Assembly: GCA_030621655.1 (NCBI GenBank) | Contig: JAUXHH010000043.1 | Span: 1-10,598, forward strand | Direction: 5' to 3' | Source of the DNA: Desulfobacterales bacterium | Lineage (GTDB): Bacteria > Desulfobacterota > Desulfobulbia > Desulfobulbales > BM004 | Length of the DNA stretch: 10,598 bases | Part shown: positions 6,706-10,598 of the stretch, in pieces | Layout of the letters: every line of letters begins with the position of its first letter | Numbering within the stretch: position 1 is the stretch's first letter | The notes under the pieces: generated by a model | Seen by the model: the letters and a program-made list of their open reading frames with translations, nothing else | The model's database searches: none | Told to the model about the DNA's origin: nothing | Made by a program: the position numbers and the translations under genes

Positions 6706-7806
6706 TTAATCCTGGATCTGTAAAAAGAGTTCCAAGATTTTTTTATAGTCGCTGGCAGCATCTTTAACCATATTGTTTGACTCGTAAATATCAGCGCGCA
6801 GTTCGTAGATCGTCGGTTCAAAAGGGTTAAGCTCTACTGCCTGTTGAAAGGCGGTAAGAGATTTTTCCAACTGGCCGTCTCGGCCAAGTGCATAGGCAAA
6901 GTAATAATAGGCCGGAGTGTAGGATTCTGATTGTACTGCTCTGCCAAGAAGATCAATGGCCTCTTTTGTCTTGTCGTTTTTTGTCAGGAGGAATCCCAAT
7001 TCACTTATTATGACCATGTTCTCCGGTTCTAAATCAAGTGCCTCTCTCAGGATTGCCTCTGCCTCCTTTGGCTTGGTGTCCGCATCATACAGCTTTGCAA
7101 GTTCTATATATGGGAGCAGGTAGCGGGGGTCCTTTTGGATCGCCTTCTTATAGAGCGGATATGCCATTTGAGCCATTTTCTTTTTTACCATTTTACCGGC
7201 AAGGTTCGCCGTAGCAACGGCGTCTGACTTCGGAATGTATCCCGTTCTAACCTTTCTAGCGGGGGGCGGTTCTCCGGCCAGAGTTTGAAGATGGTCGAAC
7301 ATTTCTTCGGTTCCCATTAACGGGAATGCCGGTAATGCATATGTTATTTTATTTTCTGAAATTACTATTGTTGTTGGTAGGGCAACAACTCCATATGAAT
7401 GAAAGGTTTCGAGTTCATTATCCAAGGCGATGGGGTATAAAATTCCCAATTCATCTATAAGGTTTTTTATCTGCTCGGCATCTTTATCGGAGATATGCTG
7501 GTTTTCTGCATTTATCCCTATTACCTGAATCCCCTTGTCCCTGTACTTCTGATAGAAACTGTTGAATCGTGTGAGAGCATCTTTTGATTTTCTGCTCCAT
7601 GTTGACCAGAAAAGAAGAACAACGACTTGTTTATCGGAATAATCTGAGAGAGTAATTGTTTCCCCTTTTAAATTTTTAAGGGAAAAATCAGACGGTTTTT
7701 GCCCGACAAGATGCAGCACCTGGGTTGCCGCTGTCCCTGTATAACAGGAGAATAGTACCAGAAACAGGACAAAGAATATAACTTTGAAGGTTGTGCTATT
7801 TTTCAA
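6706..7806 (-). CDS. Second redoxin-TPR protein with Ser-Ser in place of Cys-Cys
   Basis: A 366-residue paralog of the protein at 2320-3498. It has a signal segment (about 8-27; C21 in LFSC could be a lipobox cysteine), a redoxin domain (about 33-180) with FWSTW70-S71-R-K-S74 and the cis-proline loop ALP144TT, then about four TPR units (195-360). As in the other copy, both active-site cysteines are serine, so the loss predates the duplication or is selected. The only available start is TTG at 7806, with no Shine-Dalgarno site in front; the frame is open upstream to a stop near 7837 without another start. Translation may rely on re-initiation from the barrel gene, whose stop is 22 bases upstream. 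A binding or assembly role with cytochromes or the barrel is inferred. Confidence 0.88.
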   Translation of the reverse strand: MKNSTTFKVIFFVLFLVLFSCYTGTAATQVLHLVGQKPSDFSLKNLKGETITLSDYSDKQVVVLLFWSTWSRKSKDALTRFNSFYQKYRDKGIQVIGINAENQHISDKDAEQIKNLIDELGILYPIALDNELETFHSYGVVALPTTIVISENKITYALPAFPLMGTEEMFDHLQTLAGEPPPARKVRTGYIPKSDAVATANLAGKMVKKKMAQMAYPLYKKAIQKDPRYLLPYIELAKLYDADTKPKEAEAILREALDLEPENMVIISELGFLLTKNDKTKEAIDLLGRAVQSESYTPAYYYFAYALGRDGQLEKSLTAFQQAVELNPFEPTIYELRADIYESNNMVKDAASDYKKILELFLQIQD

Positions 7807-7828
7807 TGGGGGTGATAAGTAATCGCTT

Positions 7829-8473
7829 TTAGAAGGCTACGCGAATTCCTGCAGTAATACTATGGCTCGGGCTCGCCACCTCAACGTCTCCACCTTCAAT
7901 ATTAAAATCTTCAGTACTAAGATAGCGATATTTGCAATCTAAAGTAACGGTTTCAGTCACTGCATATCCTGCCCCCACTCCGAGCTGATAGGCAAAGACT
8001 GTATCATCTTCGTCATTAGTTACACCGTCTACTGTCATCTCACTATCAATTCTAGCAAATCCGAAACCACCTGTAAAAAACCAAGAAAATGCTGACCCAT
8101 AGTTAAAATCAATATATCCATTTAACAGGAAAGTTAACATGGAGGCTTCCATTGAACTAAGTATCACCCCACCACCAAGATCTACAGGTAGAGAATTGCT
8201 TTCAACACGATCAACTTCGTTATTCTGATATGCCACTTCTCCTTCAACCCTATAATCTCCAGATTCTCCCAACCTGTAACCAATAGCACCACCTACAGTA
8301 AAGCTTGTATCATATTCCAGTTCAGCTGATCCCAAACCAGAAATTGTCATATTTCCATCGGCAGACTTGGCGAGACCTGCATTGAAACTACCGTACATGC
8401 CCGATGCCCCAAAGGAAATAGTCGGCAATACTAAAAAGAAACAGATTGCTGCACAAACGGCAAATTTCTTCAT
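7829..8473 (-). CDS. OmpA-like outer-membrane beta-barrel protein
   Basis: A 214-residue protein. The start is ATG at 8473 with GGAGAA (8483-8478) close upstream. A signal peptide ends at FGA23. The mature part, about 190 residues, alternates hydrophobic and polar residues with aromatic girdles (SAFSWFFTGGFGFARI, VFAYQLGVGAGYAVT) and ends in SITAGIRVAF, a C-terminal phenylalanine beta-signal read by the BAM machinery. Length and pattern fit an 8-stranded OmpA/OmpX/OmpW-like barrel, too small to house a cytochrome in the way of MtrB-type conduits. It is first in a two-gene minus-strand unit with the redoxin-TPR protein. Its function could be structural, adhesive or small-molecule transport; the sequence does not decide. 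Confidence 0.88.
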   Translation of the reverse strand: MKKFAVCAAICFFLVLPTISFGASGMYGSFNAGLAKSADGNMTISGLGSAELEYDTSFTVGGAIGYRLGESGDYRVEGEVAYQNNEVDRVESNSLPVDLGGGVILSSMEASMLTFLLNGYIDFNYGSAFSWFFTGGFGFARIDSEMTVDGVTNDEDDTVFAYQLGVGAGYAVTETVTLDCKYRYLSTEDFNIEGGDVEVASPSHSITAGIRVAF

Positions 8474-8501
8474 TCCCTTCTCCTTTTTTTAAAAATTAAA
8501 T

Positions 8502-8531
8502 TTTTTAAGCTAATTTTTGAAAAAGTGTCAA
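8502..8531 (-). promoter_or_regulatory. Candidate promoter of the barrel / redoxin-TPR unit
   Basis: On the minus strand a perfect -35, TTGACA (8531-8526), is followed after 18 bases by TAAAAA (8507-8502), a 4-of-6 match to -10. The region between it and the ATG is almost pure A/T, which makes the exact -10 uncertain. The start would be near 8495, about 20 bases before the barrel start codon. Confidence 0.5.
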
Positions 8532-8660
8532 ATCAACATATTTCCAAAATATCTAGCCTAAGCATTTCATAAAGCAAATTATTACTTTCTTACCACAATC
8601 TATGGTTTTGTCATACATGTTCTGACTTAACATATCCACAGGACATCATAAATTTCAAAT

Positions 8661-8687
8661 AAAAAACCCCGCCATTTCTAAATAGGG
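8661..8687 (-). terminator. Intrinsic terminator of the small minus-strand gene
   Basis: On the minus strand CCCTATT pairs with AATGGCGGG (one T-G wobble, one bulged C) around a 4-base loop, and six T follow (8666-8661). The TAG stop of the upstream reading frame lies in the loop region. The T run and position make it a likely functional terminator in spite of the bulge. Confidence 0.55.
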
Positions 8688-8986
8688 TCACCCATTAAAA
8701 GGCTCCTTGTCACCGGAGCTATGGCCAGGGCTGCTCCAAGGCAAATCAACAATGTGGAGGTTACCACAGAACGGAACCGATCGTTGTTTCCCACAAACAG
8801 CCAGACGGGAATTGTGGGTAAAAAAAGAAGAATGCTAGGAACTTCGGTGTGGCTTAGGACAGCCTGCTTTCTCTTTTCCCGCTCATCCCGGCCACGATTT
8901 GCTCTTTTCAGGTATGTTCCCACTGTCGGCCGGGAGACTGTTTTGAGCCTGCTGTGCAGTGGTAGTCGGCATGAAATCTTTTCCAT
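8678..8986 (-). CDS. Hypothetical small basic membrane protein
   Basis: A 102-residue frame. Residues 1-45 are rich in Arg and Lys (for example KRANRGRDEREKRKQ); two hydrophobic segments follow (about 50-66, SILLFLPTIPVWLFV, and 74-97, containing LLICLGAALAIAP). I do not recognise a family. Support comes from a promoter-like site just upstream (TTGCGA-17-TATAAT, 9023-8995) and an intrinsic terminator at the stop. There is no Shine-Dalgarno site and the predicted transcription start is only about 2 bases before the ATG, so the message would be nearly leaderless. A 94-residue frame on the opposite strand overlaps it but reads less like a protein. It could also be a decayed fragment of a larger membrane protein. 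Confidence 0.42.
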   Translation of the reverse strand: MEKISCRLPLHSRLKTVSRPTVGTYLKRANRGRDEREKRKQAVLSHTEVPSILLFLPTIPVWLFVGNNDRFRSVVTSTLLICLGAALAIAPVTRSLLMGDPI

Positions 8987-8994
8987 ACCAATAT

Positions 8995-9023
8995 ATTATA
9001 AGTAATTTAAGCTTCATTCGCAA
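8995..9023 (-). promoter_or_regulatory. Candidate promoter of the small membrane protein
   Basis: Minus-strand TTGCGA (9023-9018), a 17-base spacer, then a perfect TATAAT (9000-8995). Transcription should begin near 8988, directly at the ATG at 8986. Confidence 0.5.
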
Positions 9024-9101
9024 TTAAGTTAAAATGTCAGAATGATTATGCCTTTTTATTAATTTAATCACAGAAGCACACGGACTGACATAGACAAAAA
9101 C

Positions 9102-9227
9102 TAATAGTCGTGCGAGGTGTCGGCAAATATACTACTGCCGACGATTATCAGTCTACAAAATGTCTGATGATTATCAGTCGTTCTGCAAAACGAACGACGA
9201 TTGACGGACAAGACGGTACGACTATTA
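9102..9227. repeat. 126-bp cloverleaf-like element bounded by 10-bp inverted repeats
   Basis: The outer arms TAATAGTCGT (9102-9111) and ACGACTATTA (9218-9227) are perfect inverted repeats. Inside are three hairpins: GTCGGCA/TGCCGAC (9119-9125, 9136-9142), ATCAG/CTGAT (9148-9152, 9164-9168) and GTCGTTC/GAACGAC (9177-9183, 9192-9198). The 11-mer GATTATCAGTC also occurs twice (9143-9153, 9169-9179). No protein frame is convincing. It could be a structured RNA, since an intrinsic terminator follows 9 bases later, or a small non-autonomous mobile element. The arms begin and end in TA, which allows but does not prove a TA target duplication. Confidence 0.55.
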
Positions 9228-9235
9228 AATTATCA

Positions 9236-9254
9236 CCCCTGCGGGGCTATTTTT
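9236..9254 (+). terminator. Intrinsic terminator after the cloverleaf element
   Basis: CCCC (9236-9239), loop TGC, GGGG (9243-9246), then CTATTTTTA. The stem is only 4 bp but all G-C, and the T run is good. It follows the inverted-repeat element by 9 bases, so it could end a small RNA that includes it. Confidence 0.5.
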
Positions 9255-9400
9255 ATGCCTGCAGCTGCCTGTGGCTGTCTGTGGTTAATAAAAATAACTC
9301 CTGTGTAAATATGGCGCGTTCCATGTACTGAGTTTTCTTCTCTAGTTGCCACATTCAATTTTTTCACAAATGAGCCAATAATTCCGTTTATGCGGGGTTT

Positions 9401-9472
9401 TTGACATTTCTTATCTGTCGCCGACAATTTTTGTCACTTTTGTGATGGATCAGGTGACCAAAGTTGTCAACT
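9401..9472 (+). promoter_or_regulatory. Promoter-like site followed by a cluster of dyads
   Basis: TTGACA (9401-9406) and GACAAT (9423-9428) are 16 bases apart. Within the next 50 bases lie GACAA-TTT-TTGTC (9423-9435), TCAC-TTTT-GTGA (9434-9445), GTCAC...GTGAC (9433-9437, 9454-9458) and AGTTG-T-CAACT (9462-9472); TTGTCA occurs at 9431 and 9464. This density suggests operator sites upstream of the riboswitch-controlled gene. The regulator is not identifiable. Confidence 0.35.
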
Positions 9473-9529
9473 GCCCGGAACAATAATTTACCACCGGTTG
9501 GCTTTTTATGCTAGTAGAGGGGATTGCGC

Positions 9530-9558
9530 TTGAGGCCAAATTATGTTATTATTACTAT
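9530..9558 (+). promoter_or_regulatory. Candidate promoter for the riboswitch leader
   Basis: TTGAGG (9530-9535), a 17-base spacer and TACTAT (9553-9558) each match consensus at 4 of 6 positions. The predicted start near 9565 lies about 50 bases before the riboswitch aptamer and 330 bases before the start codon it controls, a suitable layout for a riboswitch leader. Confidence 0.5.
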
Positions 9559-9617
9559 TAAATCTGGCGCAACTATTGCATAAGTTATAGAGAGGGCTTG
9601 GGCACCCCAAAATATCA

Positions 9618-9705
9618 TACTGGGAAAAAGCAAACAACCTGTAAGGGGTGGGTCGCAAAGCCACTGGTCCGTCGAAAGGCGGATAGCAGGGCTGCCGAAG
9701 CAGTA
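9618..9705 (+). ncRNA. GEMM-I riboswitch aptamer (cyclic dinucleotide; probably cyclic AMP-GMP type)
   Basis: The conserved GEMM-I core is present in order: GCAAAC (9630-9635), a GNRA tetraloop GTAA (9641-9644) on a short helix, GGGTCGCAAAGCC (9650-9662), a second helix TCCGTC/GGCGGA capped by GAAA (loop at 9674-9677), and ATAGCAGGGCTGCCG (9683-9697). TACTG (9618-9622) pairs with CAGTA (9701-9705) to close the aptamer. Aligned by eye to the Vibrio Vc2 aptamer, the base equivalent to G20, just before GCAAAC, is A (9629). In the known classes G there favours cyclic di-GMP, and A marks the GEMM-Ib group from Geobacter that responds to 3',3'-cyclic AMP-GMP. It leads the surface beta-helix gene at 9895. 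The expression platform is not clear; TCCC/GGGA (9731-9743) before TCCCTTTT is one weak terminator candidate. Confidence 0.85.
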
Positions 9706-9894
9706 AGCATAAACCCAAATCACAGCAGTGTCCCTTGCCGGGATCCCTTTTCCCCTCGCTTAATCCGGTCAAGAGGTGCGATAATTTACCGCATTTCGAT
9801 ATAAGTAAATGATAATTATTTTTATTAGAAGGATAAGTACGGACTCATCATCAGTCCAACGAACATCTAGCCAGCACGGAGGGGATGAAATAAA

Positions 9895-10598
9895 ATGAAC
9901 AGGACAAAACAACGACTCCATCGCTCAGCATGTTTTTCTTTCATGCTCTTGGCATTGTTCCTCATCAAGGCCAACATCGGGTTCTGTGCCGCTCCAACCC
10001 TGGAATGGAGCGGAGAGGAAGGCTTATGGAACGACGGCGTAAACCCAGATTACGGAATAGTCTCATCAGACGAGTTTACTTTTAAAGTCAAGTATACAGA
10101 CCCTGACGGCGATTCTCCAAAAAACGAAGGATTACCAGATGGATACCCAAGGGTCCACATCCTGAAAGGCGGCACCCCTGTCACCCTCGGTGCAGACCCT
10201 AGTCCTTTTGAAATGACGGACGAAGGCGGAGGGATTTATGCCTACACCACCACATTATTAAGCACAGTTGGAAACGATTATACCTACTACTTTGAGGCAG
10301 AGGATAGCACTGGGGAGATAGCAGGATTCTCATCCCCAACCAATGAACATACCTTAACCGTGGTCAGCGGCTATGTCTGGGTTGATTACGACTATCCCGG
10401 CAGTGATACCACCGGCGACGGTTCACAGGGTAACCCCTACCAGACGATCGCCTATGGAATAAGCCAGGCTTCATCAGGCCAGGCGGTCAGGGTGCTCCCC
10501 AGAACCAGCTCCCCATATGAATACCAGGAGACTTTTTCCATGGTCAGCGGGGTGCACCTGGTCAGTGACAACGGTAGTAGCGGTGACAGTGAAACCAC
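9895..10598 (+). CDS. Exported right-handed beta-helix (DUF1565-like) surface protein, 3' end outside window
   Basis: At least 234 residues, open to the right edge. The ATG at 9895 follows GGAGGGG (9878-9884) by 10 bases. A signal peptide (basic start, hydrophobic 14-31) is probably cleaved at FCA32. Residues 33-157 are a beta-rich module containing EFTFKVKYTDPDGD, like Ig-like or cadherin-like extracellular domains. From about 160, YVWVDYDYPGSDTTGDG and NPYQTIAYGISQA match the start of parallel beta-helix proteins (the pattern V-x-V-D ... G-S-x-x-x-P-x-x-T-I). Such proteins are often large, repetitive and located on the cell surface, as adhesins, polysaccharide-acting enzymes or matrix proteins. 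The gene sits behind a GEMM-I riboswitch and a 330-base leader, so its expression is probably set by a cyclic dinucleotide. No heme motif is seen in the visible part. Confidence 0.88.
   Translation, partial: MNRTKQRLHRSACFSFMLLALFLIKANIGFCAAPTLEWSGEEGLWNDGVNPDYGIVSSDEFTFKVKYTDPDGDSPKNEGLPDGYPRVHILKGGTPVTLGADPSPFEMTDEGGGIYAYTTTLLSTVGNDYTYYFEAEDSTGEIAGFSSPTNEHTLTVVSGYVWVDYDYPGSDTTGDGSQGNPYQTIAYGISQASSGQAVRVLPRTSSPYEYQETFSMVSGVHLVSDNGSSGDSET

Noticed and set aside
8721..9005. 94-residue plus-strand frame opposite the small membrane protein.
   Set aside because: It reads as a shadow: odd composition, no ribosome site, and the promoter and terminator signals point to the other strand.
9143..9206. 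Repeated GAYGATT units at spacings of 26 and 30 bp, considered as a degenerate CRISPR array.
   Set aside because: The repeats are too short and imperfect, there are only three, and no cas gene is present; the hairpin explanation fits better.
9233..9427. 64-residue minus-strand frame in the region left of the riboswitch.
   Set aside because: It runs through the intrinsic terminator at 9236-9254, has no ribosome site or recognisable domain.
9490..9512. TTGGCTTTTTATGCTAG, considered as a sigma-54 promoter.
   Set aside because: The GG and GC elements are 8 bases apart, not 10, and the surrounding consensus is poor.
9885..9893. Minimal start-stop frame ATG AAA TAA just before the beta-helix start codon.
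   Set aside because: The GGAGGGG site is too close to this ATG and correctly spaced for the one at 9895.
9809..9898. 29-codon upstream frame whose TGA overlaps the ATG of the beta-helix gene (ATGA).
   Set aside because: Its ATG has no ribosome site and the composition is not protein-like; the overlap is probably chance, although a leader peptide cannot be excluded.

Overview
The window looks like chromosomal DNA of an anaerobic, metal- or electrode-respiring or syntrophic bacterium of the Desulfobacterota/Desulfuromonadota type (Geobacter-like in gene content). The grounds are four exported multiheme c-type cytochromes in about 6.2 kb, including the c7-type triheme fold repeated in tandem, TPR and redoxin-TPR partner proteins, and a GEMM-I riboswitch of the kind that in Geobacter and its relatives senses cyclic AMP-GMP. 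This taxonomic call is an inference from gene content; there is no rRNA or other marker gene here.

Layout. Positions 2-142 are the 3' end of an unrecognised gene, followed by a terminator. A promoter-like site (332-360) then leads into a tight plus-strand block: a cytochrome with up to 15 hemes (405-1763), a periplasmic TPR protein (1802-2320), a redoxin-TPR protein whose active-site cysteines are both serine (2320-3498), and an octaheme cytochrome with an N-terminal beta-rich region (3495-4484). The last three genes overlap by 1 and 4 bases, so they are probably translationally coupled. A 205-bp gap with hairpins and a T8 tract separates them from a second plus-strand block: two paralogous hexaheme c7-type cytochromes (4690-5487 and 5828-6634) enclosing a small exported helical protein without heme motifs (5493-5819). 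The four cytochromes together carry 33 canonical CXXCH motifs plus one CX4CH and one CX3CH.

On the minus strand, convergent with this, lie an OmpA-like outer-membrane barrel (8473-7829) and, 22 bases downstream of it, a second redoxin-TPR protein with the same double serine substitution (7806-6706). A 13-bp direct repeat brackets that last gene. Further right is a possible small basic membrane protein on the minus strand (8986-8678) with its own promoter and terminator signals. About 900 bp without a confident gene follow, containing a 126-bp cloverleaf-like inverted-repeat element, an intrinsic terminator, an operator-like cluster of dyads, and a promoter followed by the GEMM-I riboswitch. 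The riboswitch leads a long 5' UTR into an exported beta-helix surface protein that runs off the right end (9895-10598).

How it could work together (inference): the cytochromes form a periplasmic or cell-surface electron-transfer system. The TPR and cysteine-free redoxin-TPR proteins are better explained as scaffolds or assembly factors than as thiol oxidoreductases. The surface beta-helix gene is tied to cyclic-dinucleotide signalling by the riboswitch. No large porin-cytochrome barrel is present in the window, so a complete outer-membrane conduit, if there is one, must use parts encoded elsewhere.
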